Source: Clostridia bacterium (GTDB lineage: Bacteria > Bacillota > Clostridia > Christensenellales > Aristaeellaceae). From it: a stretch of 64,000 nt of DNA. The notes under the pieces were generated by a model, which made no database searches, was not told where the DNA came from, and saw nothing but the letters and a program-made list of their open reading frames with translations. Numbering within the stretch: the first letter of the stretch is position 1; each line of letters begins with the position of its first letter. A program made the position numbers and the translations under genes. Shown here one piece after another: positions 30,910 through 39,297 of the stretch. The stretch covers positions 1 to 64,000 of the forward strand of contig JAFXJP010000038.1 in assembly GCA_017532155.1 (NCBI GenBank). Reading direction: 5' to 3'.

Positions 30910-31215
30910 ATGTACGCGATTATTGCTACCGGCGGCAAACAGTACCGTGTCTCTCAGGGAGACGTCATCTATGTTGAGAAGCTGAACAACGAAGTGAACG
31001 ACGAAGTCACCTTCCCCGTGCTGATGCTGGGCGGCGAGACTGTCGAAGTCGGCAATCCCGTTGTGACCGGCGCTTCTGTTGTGGGTAAGGTCCTGCAGCA
31101 GGGCAAGGGTCAGAAGATCCACATCCTCAAGTATAAGAGCAAGAAGAACTATCGCCGCAAGGCCGGTCATCGTCAGCCTTTCACCAAGGTTGAGATCGTT
31201 GCGATCAACGGCTAA
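30910..31215 (+). CDS. rplU: 50S ribosomal protein L21
   Basis: 101 residues, standard length, [18 protein letters not shown] at the N-terminus and [19 protein letters not shown] at the C-terminus. AGGAGG precedes ATG 30910. Its TAA shares one base with the prp start codon, so the genes are translationally coupled. Confidence 0.98.
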   Translation: MYAIIATGGKQYRVSQGDVIYVEKLNNEVNDEVTFPVLMLGGETVEVGNPVVTGASVVGKVLQQGKGQKIHILKYKSKKNYRRKAGHRQPFTKVEIVAING

Positions 31216-31529
31216 TGACCACTGTAACGCTGCTGCATAGCGAGGGAAAGCTTTCTGGCTTTCTGTGCAAGGGCCATGCGGGCTTTGCCAGGGCCGGCAA
31301 GGATATCGTCTGCGCTGCCGTTTCCGTTCTTTCCACCACCTGTGCCAATGCACTGGAAAGTGTGGCGGGCATTGTGCCTGAAATTGAAGTGGACGACGGC
31401 TATATGAAAGTGATGCTGCCTGACGGCTGCGACAATCATGACGCGATGGTTATCCTTCGCACATTCGAGCAGGGCGTGCGCGATATCGAAGCATCTTATC
31501 CCAAGTATATTCACATCACCACCCGGTGA
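31215..31529 (+). CDS. prp: Ribosomal-processing cysteine protease Prp
   Basis: 104 residues. The catalytic pair is His in KGHAGFA (about residue 21) and Cys in DIVCAAVS (about residue 33). Prp cleaves the N-terminal extension of L27 and is essential in bacteria whose L27 carries it. It lies between rplU and rpmA, the usual order in Bacillota. The downstream L27 has the matching cleavage site. Confidence 0.95.
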   Translation: MTTVTLLHSEGKLSGFLCKGHAGFARAGKDIVCAAVSVLSTTCANALESVAGIVPEIEVDDGYMKVMLPDGCDNHDAMVILRTFEQGVRDIEASYPKYIHITTR

Positions 31530-31546
31530 GATCGGAGGAAAACACA

Positions 31547-31831
31547 ATGATGAAGCTGAATCTTCAGTTGTTCGCTCATAAAAAAGGTATGGGTTCTACC
31601 CGCAACGGCCGTGACAGCGAATCCAAGCGTCTTGGTCCGAAGCGTGCCGATGGTCAGTTCGTGCTGGCTGGCAACATCCTGGTTCGTCAGCGCGGCACCC
31701 GCATCCATCCCGGCAAGAACGTAGGCATCGGCAAGGATGACACCCTGTTCGCCAAGGCCAACGGCATCGTTCGTTTCGAGCGTCTGGGCCGCGACAAGAA
31801 GCAGGTCTGCATCTATCCCGTCGAGCAGTAA
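31547..31831 (+). CDS. rpmA: 50S ribosomal protein L27 with Prp-cleavable extension
   Basis: 94 residues from ATG 31547 (ATG 31550 is also possible); GGAGG is 8 bases upstream. The N-terminus [17 protein letters not shown] contains the Bacillota extension ending in LNLQLF, which Prp removes so that Ala-His-Lys-Lys becomes the mature N-terminus near the peptidyl-transferase centre. The rest is canonical L27. Confidence 0.98.
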   Translation: MMKLNLQLFAHKKGMGSTRNGRDSESKRLGPKRADGQFVLAGNILVRQRGTRIHPGKNVGIGKDDTLFAKANGIVRFERLGRDKKQVCIYPVEQ

Positions 31832-31842
31832 GAGACAAAAAG

Positions 31843-31876
31843 AGATCGCCTTGCATATGCAGGGCGGTCTTTTTTG
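31843..31876 (+). terminator. Terminator of rplU-prp-rpmA
   Basis: AGATCGCC (31843-31850) pairs with GGCGGTCT (31863-31870), extended by inner TGCA pairing, followed by TTTTT. Confidence 0.85.
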
Positions 31877-31910
31877 TGCGGTTTTTGTATTTTAATTGTA
31901 CTTTTGCTCG

Positions 31911-31939
31911 TTGATTTCAAGAAAAACTCGGTGTATAAT
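31911..31939 (+). promoter_or_regulatory. Promoter of the DUF554 gene
   Basis: TTGATT (31911-31916), a 17-base spacer and TATAAT (31934-31939). Confidence 0.75.
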
Positions 31940-31977
31940 AGACGGGCACGTTTGAATGAAAGGAATTTTTTGCATTT

Positions 31978-32661
31978 ATGATTTCTGCTGTTGTCAATGC
32001 GCTGGTGGTGATTATCGGCTCTTTGATTGGCATGGCGTTTCGGCAAAAGCTGTCCAAACGCTACTCCAAAACCATTACACAGGGCCTTGGTCTGTGCGTG
32101 ATTGTGATCGGTGTATCGACCGCGCTGGAAAGCGCCAATATGATTGTGGTGATCGTCTGCGTGGCACTGGGCTCGCTGATTGGCACATGGATCGATATTG
32201 AGCGCCGCCTTGAGCATATGGGCGATCAGCTGCAGGCGCGTTTTGCCAAGGACGATGAAAATGGCAACTTTGCCAAGGGTTTTGTGACGGCTTCGCTGAT
32301 GTTCTGCGTAGGCGCGATGGCGATTGTGGGCAGCATGGATTCCGGCCTGCGCGGCGATCATTCGACGATTTATGCCAAATCTGTACTGGACTTTATCACT
32401 TCCATTTTCTTTGCGGGCACATATGGTATTGGCGTAATGGCTTCGGCGGTATCCGTGCTTTTGTATCAGGGCGCGATTGTGCTTTTATCCGGCGTGATTG
32501 AACCCATCCTGACGACGGCTGTGATTACCGAAATGGGCGCTGTCGGCGGCGTGCTGATCATTGGCGTTGGTATGAATGTGCTGCGCCGTGAGCATACGTT
32601 TGTAGGCAATATGCTGCCCGCCATTCTGTTGCCAATGGTGATTATGCCTTTCCTTGCATGA
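31978..32661 (+). CDS. DUF554 (YqgA-like) integral membrane protein
   Basis: 227 residues with about six or seven hydrophobic segments. The glycine-rich N-terminus VVNALVVIIGSLIGMAF and the central SLMFCVGAMAIVGSMDSGL with the nearby DHSTIYAKSVLDFI are typical of DUF554. Transport activity is suspected for the family but not shown. AAAGGAA is 12 bases before ATG 31978. Its TGA overlaps the start of the following L,D-transpeptidase gene (ATGA). Confidence 0.92.
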   Translation: MISAVVNALVVIIGSLIGMAFRQKLSKRYSKTITQGLGLCVIVIGVSTALESANMIVVIVCVALGSLIGTWIDIERRLEHMGDQLQARFAKDDENGNFAKGFVTASLMFCVGAMAIVGSMDSGLRGDHSTIYAKSVLDFITSIFFAGTYGIGVMASAVSVLLYQGAIVLLSGVIEPILTTAVITEMGAVGGVLIIGVGMNVLRREHTFVGNMLPAILLPMVIMPFLA

Positions 32662-33122
32662 TGAATACGATTGTGATAGAAAAAGAAACACGCTGCCTTT
32701 CGGTGTATGACGCCGAGGGGCGGCGTTTGCTGCATTGCCGGGCTGCGCTGGGCAAAGCGCCTGTGGGGCATAAGCAGTGCGAGGGCGACGGAAAGACGCC
32801 GGAAGGGGCATATTTTGTGTGTCTCAAGCGTGAAAAGGGAAAATACGGTCAGTCACTTGGCATCAGCTATCCGTCGCTCACAGACGCAAAAAACGCCGTT
32901 TCTGAGGGCCGGCTTTCTGCGGAGCTTTTGCATCTTTTTGAAGAGGCAGAAAGAGAAATAAAAAGGCCGCCCTGGGGTACGAGCCTGGGCGGCGAGATTT
33001 ACATTCATGCGGGCGGCAGCGACCGTGACTGGACAGCCGGGTGCATTGCGCTGGATGAAAAAGATATGGAAAATCTTTTTGCCATGATCGAGCATGGCGA
33101 CCGGGTAGAGATTATTCGCTGA
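32658..33122 (+). CDS. L,D-transpeptidase (YkuD) family protein
   Basis: 154 residues consisting of the catalytic domain only. The active-site motif is IHAGGSDRDWTAGCIAL, with His, Gly and the nucleophilic Cys in the order typical of L,D-transpeptidases (HxxG...S/TxGC). The family makes 3-3 peptidoglycan crosslinks or attaches proteins to the wall. No signal peptide or membrane segment is visible, so it may be cytosolic or exported by another route. It overlaps the DUF554 stop by 4 bases, and its 3' end overlaps the convergent VanW gene by 11 bases. Confidence 0.88.
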   Translation: MMNTIVIEKETRCLSVYDAEGRRLLHCRAALGKAPVGHKQCEGDGKTPEGAYFVCLKREKGKYGQSLGISYPSLTDAKNAVSEGRLSAELLHLFEEAEREIKRPPWGTSLGGEIYIHAGGSDRDWTAGCIALDEKDMENLFAMIEHGDRVEIIR

Positions 33123-34125
33123 CGCGGTAAATGGCCAGGAACAGCGCGCCATCCTGCGCATGCGCTTCAAAGCGCACAGGGAAATCATAATCGTTGCGGT
33201 AAATCAGGTTGATGCCCTTGCTTTCGTTGCCGACGGCCGCATCCATATCGATGGGCAGGTATTCGGCAGAGCTGGGGCCGTGGGAGCGGCGCAGCAGAAT
33301 GTTGATGCCGGGTACCTGCAGCAACAGGTTATACATGGTGCTGGACACCTGACATACGCCGCCGCCATAGCCAAGGCCTTTACCGGTCTCGATGTAGACA
33401 GGGCCTTTTACATAGCCTTTGTTGGCGGTGAAGGGGCCGTAATCGTTGTTATAATCGAGCTTCTCGCCGGGAGAGAGAATGTGATTATTGATCTGGCCGC
33501 AGTTGACCTCGATATTGATTTCTTTGCCGCCTTCAAACACATCATCGTCCATATCGGCGTAATAGTAGGTGGTGAAGGTAGCGATGGGCGCGTTATCCGT
33601 GCCGGTAAAGGCGTCCTGCCAGACGGGCAGAATTTCGCTCAGCTGATTGGTATCCACATAGCCGTACTGGCGCTTGAAGGGCAGGTATGCCCAGCCATCC
33701 TGAAAGCTGATGATGGAGATCTTCGCGCCCTCGGTGAGGGAGATCAATTTTTCGCTTTCGTGATCGGGGGAGGCATAGATGGTGAGGCCGTCTGCACCGG
33801 CGACGCCGACATACTGATGAAACTCGACACCCCAGGGCGGGGTGTTTTCTTTATCTACAGGCTTGCCTTCCTGCAGATAATTGCGCGGTACAAAGCCGTC
33901 GTCGCCATTGCTGCGCACATAGGCCCAGCCGGGGGTAAGATAATAGACCTTGACGGTGCCGCCGTCATAAATGGTGCCAACGCGCTGACTTTCCTTATCC
34001 ATTTCGGCATACATGGGGCCGGAAAGATCACCGCGGGTGGTGTAGAGCACTTCCATTTCTTCGGCCCATGCCGGGAGAACGGGAAGCAGGCAGAGAATCA
34101 GCAGCAGGGAAAGGGCTTTTTTCAT
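33112..34125 (-). CDS. Exported VanW-domain protein with SH3-like domains
   Basis: 337 residues; GGAGG 7 bases before ATG 34125. A signal peptide at 1-21 ends near AWAEE. Two SH3-like modules follow (about 25-85 and 105-165), then a VanW domain (about 190-325) with GEKLDYNNDYGPFT and GYGGGVCQVSSTMYN. VanW domains occur in cell-wall and vancomycin-resistance contexts but their activity is not known. The start codon overlaps the stop of the split NUDIX gene (ATGA). Its 3' end runs 11 bases into the convergent L,D-transpeptidase gene. Confidence 0.9.
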   Translation of the reverse strand: MKKALSLLLILCLLPVLPAWAEEMEVLYTTRGDLSGPMYAEMDKESQRVGTIYDGGTVKVYYLTPGWAYVRSNGDDGFVPRNYLQEGKPVDKENTPPWGVEFHQYVGVAGADGLTIYASPDHESEKLISLTEGAKISIISFQDGWAYLPFKRQYGYVDTNQLSEILPVWQDAFTGTDNAPIATFTTYYYADMDDDVFEGGKEINIEVNCGQINNHILSPGEKLDYNNDYGPFTANKGYVKGPVYIETGKGLGYGGGVCQVSSTMYNLLLQVPGINILLRRSHGPSSAEYLPIDMDAAVGNESKGINLIYRNDYDFPVRFEAHAQDGALFLAIYRVSE

Positions 34126-34612
34126 TTTAAGTCCTCCAGGACAGCTTTGGTAATATCTTGCCCGTTCAGGGCGCAATGAATGAGCGTATCGCCCTGGTAG
34201 CTGAGCTTCAGGGAGAAAAACGCCTCGGACTGCAGCAAAAGGCTGAGGAACACGCGGTCGCCCTGCCAGAGATTGAGCGAGGGAACATCCTGGACGGGCA
34301 CCCAGCGCAGCACGCCTTCGTCGCAGTCGGGACGGACGGCGCCCTGCGCGTTACCGGTGTAAAGGAACATGATTTCATCATCCCAGCCGGCAGAAATAAA
34401 GGTGATGACGCCGCGCATACGGGGGGAGAAAGCGTAAGGCCGGTTTCTTCCAGCACCTCTCGGCAGACGCATTCGTCAGGGGATTCGCCGGGCTCAAGCT
34501 TTCCGCCTACGCCAATCCACTTGCCGGCGTTTACATCCTGTTCCTTTTTGATGCGGTGCAGCATCAGATAGCAGCCCTCGCGCTCAATATAGCAAAGCGT
34601 AGACAGCTTCAT
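34122..34612 (-). pseudogene. NUDIX hydrolase split by a frameshift at a C6 tract
   Basis: Two reading frames together make one 8-oxo-dGTP-diphosphatase-like NUDIX protein of about 163 residues. The first frame (from 34612) carries GGKLEPGESPDECVCREV then LEETGLTLSP, the NUDIX box. The conserved remainder (MRGVITFISAGWDDEIMFLY and onward) is in the next frame and ends at 34122. The frames meet at six C on the minus strand (34421-34426); a seventh C, or a -1 slip, would join them. Both ends are coupled to neighbours: GGAG precedes the start after the DUF896 gene, and the stop overlaps the VanW start. This favours an intact protein with an assembly error or slippage over decay. Confidence 0.75.
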
Positions 34613-34822
34613 TTATTGCTCCTTTTTGAGGCTCAGTTTTTCGCGGTGGCCATCCTCATACTGGATATAGGTGTTATCCAGCTGCTGACGCAATCCTTCG
34701 CGGAAATCCTTGAGATATTCGGCGCGCAGGGCGGCCTGTTCTTCTAATTCAGCGGCGGTGAGGCCGACGGTCTTTTTTTTACGCGCCAGTTCATTGATGC
34801 GCGCGACTTTTTCCTTGGTCAT
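34613..34822 (-). CDS. DUF896 (YnzC-like) small helical protein
   Basis: 69 residues: MTKEKVARINELARKKKTVG and LTAAELEEQAALRAEYLKDF are the two helices of the DUF896/UPF0291 family, which is common in Bacillota and of unknown function. It overlaps the end of the Lgt-like gene by 4 bases and is followed directly by the NUDIX gene. Confidence 0.92.
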   Translation of the reverse strand: MTKEKVARINELARKKKTVGLTAAELEEQAALRAEYLKDFREGLRQQLDNTYIQYEDGHREKLSLKKEQ

Positions 34823-35769
34823 ACATGGCTCCTTTTGTAGAAAATGCAGCCGGCAGCAGCAGGGACGCAGAGTACCAGCACATACAGCGCATAGAGAATC
34901 AGGCGACTGATGCCCGAACGGTCAATCATAAATTCCAGCACGACGGCGAGAATCACAGAAAGAAGCAGGATCAGCAGTGCGGCGATCAGCGGTTTTTTGC
35001 TATGCTGCTTTTTGCCATAGCGCAGAGAGAAGAGAACCAGCGGTACGGCCATGATGACGGCAAAGAGCAATTGCTGCATGCTGATGAAGGAGCGGCGCAT
35101 GTGCGCGTCAAAGCGCAGAGAATAAAACAGCGTTTCGGTGCAGCCGATAAGCAGCATGCCCATCAGCAGAATATCGCCGCCTTTACGCTCCTTTTTGCCA
35201 AATACCAGCAGGAAACCGGCAATGATCAGGCAGCAGACGGCCTGCAGCGCGTAGGTGCGCAGGTAGGAATCATATTCATCGCCGATGGCAAGAAAGCTGT
35301 TCTTAAAGCCTTCGGACACCAGCGGACGGCTGCGGCCCAGAAGCTCTGTATAAGGCTCGCCCAGACGCTCACAGGCCATGAACAGCAGCATGCCGATGAT
35401 GGCGACATCCATGATCTTCAGCGGGCATACCTTCATCATCCGGCCTGTAATATATGCGCCCAGCGCAAAGCCCATCAGCGCGCCGACCATGGAAAAGCCG
35501 CCGCCCCAGAAGGACAGGAGCGCGCGCAGCGAAAATACGCTGTGGAAATTGAAATCCAGCGCGCAGAACAGCAGGCGCGAGAGGAAAAGTGCGCAGGGGA
35601 GGGCGATTACGCCAAATACCAGTACGGTATCATCGCTGAGCTGGCGGCGCTTGCGCAGAAGATACGTTGCGGCAAGCATCAGCGCAAGGCCAACGGCGAT
35701 GAACAGCCCGTAATAGAACACCTGCAGCTTGCTGCCGGTATCAATCAGGCTCAGAGAATCTTCAAACAT
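34819..35769 (-). CDS. Divergent Lgt-like membrane protein
   Basis: 316 residues with seven or more hydrophobic segments, arranged like prolipoprotein diacylglyceryl transferase: FYYGLFIAVG, then GGFSMVGALMG, then ERLGEPYTELLGRS. In canonical Lgt these read H-x-YG, SFHGG and GRxGNFxNxE. Here the His of the HGG motif is Val and the Asn after RxG is Glu, while the Arg and final Glu are retained. It may have another acceptor or be inactive as Lgt. It begins 2 bases after the phosphodiester glycosidase stop and overlaps the DUF896 start. Confidence 0.78.
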   Translation of the reverse strand: MFEDSLSLIDTGSKLQVFYYGLFIAVGLALMLAATYLLRKRRQLSDDTVLVFGVIALPCALFLSRLLFCALDFNFHSVFSLRALLSFWGGGFSMVGALMGFALGAYITGRMMKVCPLKIMDVAIIGMLLFMACERLGEPYTELLGRSRPLVSEGFKNSFLAIGDEYDSYLRTYALQAVCCLIIAGFLLVFGKKERKGGDILLMGMLLIGCTETLFYSLRFDAHMRRSFISMQQLLFAVIMAVPLVLFSLRYGKKQHSKKPLIAALLILLLSVILAVVLEFMIDRSGISRLILYALYVLVLCVPAAAGCIFYKRSHV

Positions 35770-35771
35770 GC

Positions 35772-36749
35772 TTATTCACTCCAGGTGGCAGGATCAACGG
35801 CGGTGGCAAAGTAGATGATGTCGCTCTGCGCGCGCTCGTTATTGACGGTCTTTTCCTGATAGTAGCCGCCGTTAAAGACCATGGTGGCAGTATTGCCGCC
35901 GTCCAGGTTGAAGGCTTCCAGGCAGCCCAGGTCAAACATGAAATCTGCCAGGCCCTGGTGGGTTACACCCTGGGAATCGTCGGTGCGGCCTTCCGCCAGC
36001 ACCAGCACGTAGCTGAGCGTATCCATCTGGCCGATAGCCATGCGGGGCTCACGGCCGGTGGGATTATAGCCGTAATCCTTGTCCATTTCCAGCAGATTGC
36101 CATCCTTGACCAGCGCGGGGCCAAAGGTGAAGGCATGAAGAATTTCAAGGCCGCTCTTGTCAAATTCCTTCATTTCAGCTTCATTGGATTTGACAAAGAG
36201 ATGGAAATCACCGTTTTCGTCGATGATGAGAATATCCTTTTTGCGGTTACGCTTATTGCGGATCTTCTGGCCCATGCGATATTCATAGCTCGTCTTGGCG
36301 GGATCGTTGGCGTAATAGTCGCCGCTGATGGCGATGACCGCGTTATACTTTTCGGCCATGGCAGAGGGCAAAGCAACGCGGGAAGAGGTGACCTTATTGC
36401 CGGCAATGCCCGTGCGCAGCTGGGAGGCGTCCTTGATGGTGACATAGGCAATGCGCCAGACAACGCCGTTCTCCTCGCGGGTTTCAAGCTTTACGGTGAT
36501 GGAATCATCGCTGTAGCCATCCTCAGCATAGCCGGCGGGATTGGGCGTCATGCCGGGGGTAAAATCGATGGGCAGCGCGTAGGAGACTTCCTCGCCCTCG
36601 GCATTGGCTACGGGCAGGAAGCCCCAGGAGTAGTCCATCCATTCGTACATATAATCGCCCAGCATTGCGCCGGAGGGAATAAGCACGGCAGAGGAGAGGA
36701 TCATCAGCGCCAGCAGCGCGCACAGAAGGATGCGGGTGTTCTTTTTCAT
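35772..36749 (-). CDS. Exported phosphodiester glycosidase family protein (NAGPA domain)
   Basis: 325 residues with an N-terminal membrane anchor or signal peptide (about 7-28). The C-terminal 220 residues carry the NAGPA/DUF2233 fold: AISGDYYAND, REPRMAIGQMD and the signature NLDGGNTATMVFNGGYY. Related proteins hydrolyse sugar phosphodiesters on surface polymers or lysosomal enzymes. It lies 19 bases after the M1 peptidase gene and 2 bases before the Lgt-like gene, so it is part of the same minus-strand operon. Confidence 0.9.
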   Translation of the reverse strand: MKKNTRILLCALLALMILSSAVLIPSGAMLGDYMYEWMDYSWGFLPVANAEGEEVSYALPIDFTPGMTPNPAGYAEDGYSDDSITVKLETREENGVVWRIAYVTIKDASQLRTGIAGNKVTSSRVALPSAMAEKYNAVIAISGDYYANDPAKTSYEYRMGQKIRNKRNRKKDILIIDENGDFHLFVKSNEAEMKEFDKSGLEILHAFTFGPALVKDGNLLEMDKDYGYNPTGREPRMAIGQMDTLSYVLVLAEGRTDDSQGVTHQGLADFMFDLGCLEAFNLDGGNTATMVFNGGYYQEKTVNNERAQSDIIYFATAVDPATWSE

Positions 36750-36768
36750 GTCTTTCTTCTCCGTATGA

Positions 36769-38241
36769 TTAGTTCATGTAGGTGTCGATATAATCCAAAA
36801 TGAGGGGCGAAAGATCGCTTCCGCTCCAGGCATTGAGGCAATGGGAAAAATCTTCGCGCGAGGCGAGCGAGAAGGCGAATTGATCACAATAGGCACGAAG
36901 GAAGTGATCGGCCTGGCCGGTCATTTCTTCGATCGCCTGCATCAGCGCTGCGCCGCGGCCGTAAACGACGGCGGAATAATCCGCGTAGCTGCCAAAGTGA
37001 TCAAGCGGAGATCCGGGCGTGACAGGGGAAAGGATGCGCTCCTGCATGGGCGCGTGAATGCGCGTGGCTGCCAGATTTTCATAGGCGGATTGCCCATAGC
37101 GTGCTTTGACATAGCGCAGCGCAGCCCATTCGCACAGCGCTTCATCCTGCCAGGGCGCGTTATACTGATCGCTGCCCACCATGCCGTAGAACCATTGATG
37201 CGCTGTTTCGTGAGCGATCAGCAGCTCCAGCGTGTCTTCCCAATCCTTGAAATAGTAGGTATCGTCTATCAGGATGAAGGCAGGGTATTCCATGCCGCCG
37301 AGCGGAAAATCGGCCTGACAGAGCGTGAGCGTTTCGTAGGGATAATCGCCGTAGAGCGTGCTGTATGTTTTGACGGCCTGCGCAGCGAAGCGTGCGGCGC
37401 GTCTGGCGGCAGCGGAATCTGCGGCATAAGACAGCACCTTTACGCCGTTTGCGCTGGCGGAGGCAGTATGCCAGTCCTTGCTGAGAGCAAAGGCGAAATC
37501 CCGGACAGCCAGCGCACGGATACGGAAAACGCCGTTTTCCTGCGCGACAGCGCCGGAGGCGGCACACTGCCAGCCTTTGGGCGCGGTGATGGTGACGGAG
37601 TAATTGGCGCATTCGGAGACAAATGGATCACCAATGGCGCAATAGGGATCCTGCCGCCAGCCATTCTCAGCATAGACAGAAAGAATGGGCAGGGCATTGC
37701 CAAACTGCCAGACGCCGTTTGAATACCCAAATCGGTGCGCGCAATGCGGGATGGTGAGCACGCCGTGAAGCGCCAATTGACCGCTTTGTCCGGGTGCAAG
37801 CGCGGGAATGGGAATAGACAGGGCGGTTTGGGCCTTATCCAAATAGGAGGCCGTGACCAGCTGATCGTTCCACCAGACGCCCTCCAGCGTGAAGCTGCCG
37901 ATAGAGAAGCCCTCCGGATAGCAGGCCTCATAAAGCTCGTCAATCGCGGCGGGACTGTACTGCGCGTCGGCATATGCATTGGCATAAGTGCGCAGGACGA
38001 GAGAGGAAAGTGCTTCCTTTGCATCGTTTCGGTAATGGAGCGTCATGGAGAGAAAGAGCTTGCTTTCCTCGGGAACGAACCGCAGGTCGAACACGTATTC
38101 ATTGAGCTGCTGTGCTGCCTGCGCGGCGCGAAGGCCGGCAGTATTGCCAGACGGCAGATAAAGCATCAGGGCGATGATCAGCACGGCGGCGCAAAGAACC
38201 GCAATAACACAGCGGCCTTTTATTATACTACGTTTTGGCAT
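36769..38241 (-). CDS. Membrane-anchored M1-family zinc metallopeptidase
   Basis: 490 residues with one N-terminal hydrophobic segment (about 10-30). The zinc motif HETAHQWF is at about 342-349 and the third ligand Glu is in DEALCEW about 19 residues later, the M1 spacing. Upstream LGGMEYPAF stands in place of the family's GAMEN exopeptidase motif, so aminopeptidase activity is less certain. AGGGGGTGA precedes the start. It heads the minus-strand envelope operon that runs to 33112. Confidence 0.9.
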   Translation of the reverse strand: MPKRSIIKGRCVIAVLCAAVLIIALMLYLPSGNTAGLRAAQAAQQLNEYVFDLRFVPEESKLFLSMTLHYRNDAKEALSSLVLRTYANAYADAQYSPAAIDELYEACYPEGFSIGSFTLEGVWWNDQLVTASYLDKAQTALSIPIPALAPGQSGQLALHGVLTIPHCAHRFGYSNGVWQFGNALPILSVYAENGWRQDPYCAIGDPFVSECANYSVTITAPKGWQCAASGAVAQENGVFRIRALAVRDFAFALSKDWHTASASANGVKVLSYAADSAAARRAARFAAQAVKTYSTLYGDYPYETLTLCQADFPLGGMEYPAFILIDDTYYFKDWEDTLELLIAHETAHQWFYGMVGSDQYNAPWQDEALCEWAALRYVKARYGQSAYENLAATRIHAPMQERILSPVTPGSPLDHFGSYADYSAVVYGRGAALMQAIEEMTGQADHFLRAYCDQFAFSLASREDFSHCLNAWSGSDLSPLILDYIDTYMN

Positions 38242-38301
38242 GTGCTGTCACCCCCTGAATGTAAAATCTCTACTAATTTATGCATCGAAAAGCGTGTCGC
38301 T

Positions 38302-38383
38302 TTGCGATACTGCTATCATACAATAAAAACAGCAGTGCTGTAAAGCGTCTGCACTTGCGATAGCAAAAGGTTTACAGTATAAT
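38302..38383. promoter_or_regulatory. Divergent promoter region between M1 peptidase and pyridoxal kinase genes
   Basis: Minus promoter: TTTACA (38344-38339), 18-base spacer, TATGAT (38320-38315). Plus promoter: TTGCGA (38355-38360), 17-base spacer, TATAAT (38378-38383). Between them is a perfect palindrome ACAGCA-G-TGCTGT (38329-38341) that overlaps the minus -35. The direct repeat TTGCGATA occurs at 38302-38309 and 38355-38362, 53 bases apart; the second copy covers the plus -35. Confidence 0.55.
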
Positions 38384-38424
38384 AAAAAAGGTTTTACAAT
38401 TTAGCGGGATGATGGAGGATGAAA

Positions 38425-39297
38425 ATGAACTGTGCGCAAAGATTGCCCCGCGCGGCGGCAATTCATGATATTTCTGGCTTTGGCAAGTGCTCGCTGACGG
38501 TGGCGCTGCCCATTCTATCGGCCTGCGGTGTGGAGGCTGCCTGCATGCCTACGGCGGTGCTTTCCACGCACACGGGCGGCATCAAGGGCTATACCTTCCG
38601 CGATCTGACGGAGGATATGCGCGCAATCTGGCAGCATTGGAAAAGCCTTGGCATTCCTTTTGATGCGATTTATTCGGGATATATGGGAAGCGTTGAGCAG
38701 ACGGAGATTATTGGCGAGATGTTTGACGCCTTCCGCAAGGATACGAAACTGATTCTGGTGGATCCGGCCATGGCGGATAACGGAAAGTTTTATGCGATGT
38801 TTGATGCGCGAATGGCGCAGGGACAGGCAGCGCTGTGCGCGCGGGCGGATGTGGCAGTGCCGAACCTGACAGATGCGGCGCTGATGACGGGACAGGAATA
38901 TCACGCCGGCCCATACACGGAGAGCTATCTGAGGGATATGTGCAGGCGGCTGTGTGATCTGGGCGCTAAGAATGTTGTCCTTACGGGGGCGAGATATCAC
39001 GACGGTCAGCTGGGCGCGTGCTGCTATCAGGGAGAAAAGGAACAGTTTGACGTCTATTTCACCCAGCGCGTGCAGGGCAGCTATCATGGTACGGGCGATG
39101 TGTATGCAAGCGTTCTGACGGCGGCGCTGCTGAATGATTTTTCCCTGCCAGAGGGAATGCAGCTGGCTGCGGATTTTGTGTATGAATGCCTGGAGCGCAC
39201 GCGCCTTCAGGAAACGGATTCGCGATACGGTGTGGACTTTGAGCGCGGGTTGCCGCGCCTTGGGATGAAAATGATGCGGATGGAGGCGGAAAAATGA
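38425..39297 (+). CDS. pdxY: Pyridoxal/pyridoxamine kinase family protein
   Basis: 290 residues; GGAGG 6 bases before ATG 38425 (ATG 38419 directly abuts the GGAGG and is unlikely). Ribokinase-like fold with AAIHDISGFGKCSLTVALPI at the N-terminus, VDPAMADNGK in the middle, and GSYHGTGDVYASVLTAALL as the anion-hole/catalytic Asp region. The enzyme phosphorylates vitamin B6 vitamers with ATP in salvage of pyridoxal phosphate. The stop overlaps the next start (ATGA). Confidence 0.9.
   Translation: MNCAQRLPRAAAIHDISGFGKCSLTVALPILSACGVEAACMPTAVLSTHTGGIKGYTFRDLTEDMRAIWQHWKSLGIPFDAIYSGYMGSVEQTEIIGEMFDAFRKDTKLILVDPAMADNGKFYAMFDARMAQGQAALCARADVAVPNLTDAALMTGQEYHAGPYTESYLRDMCRRLCDLGAKNVVLTGARYHDGQLGACCYQGEKEQFDVYFTQRVQGSYHGTGDVYASVLTAALLNDFSLPEGMQLAADFVYECLERTRLQETDSRYGVDFERGLPRLGMKMMRMEAEK

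Noticed and set aside
38378..38399. A second promoter for the pyridoxal kinase gene in the AT-rich stretch after TATAAT
   Set aside because: The runs of A and T give -10-like matches but no -35 at suitable distance.
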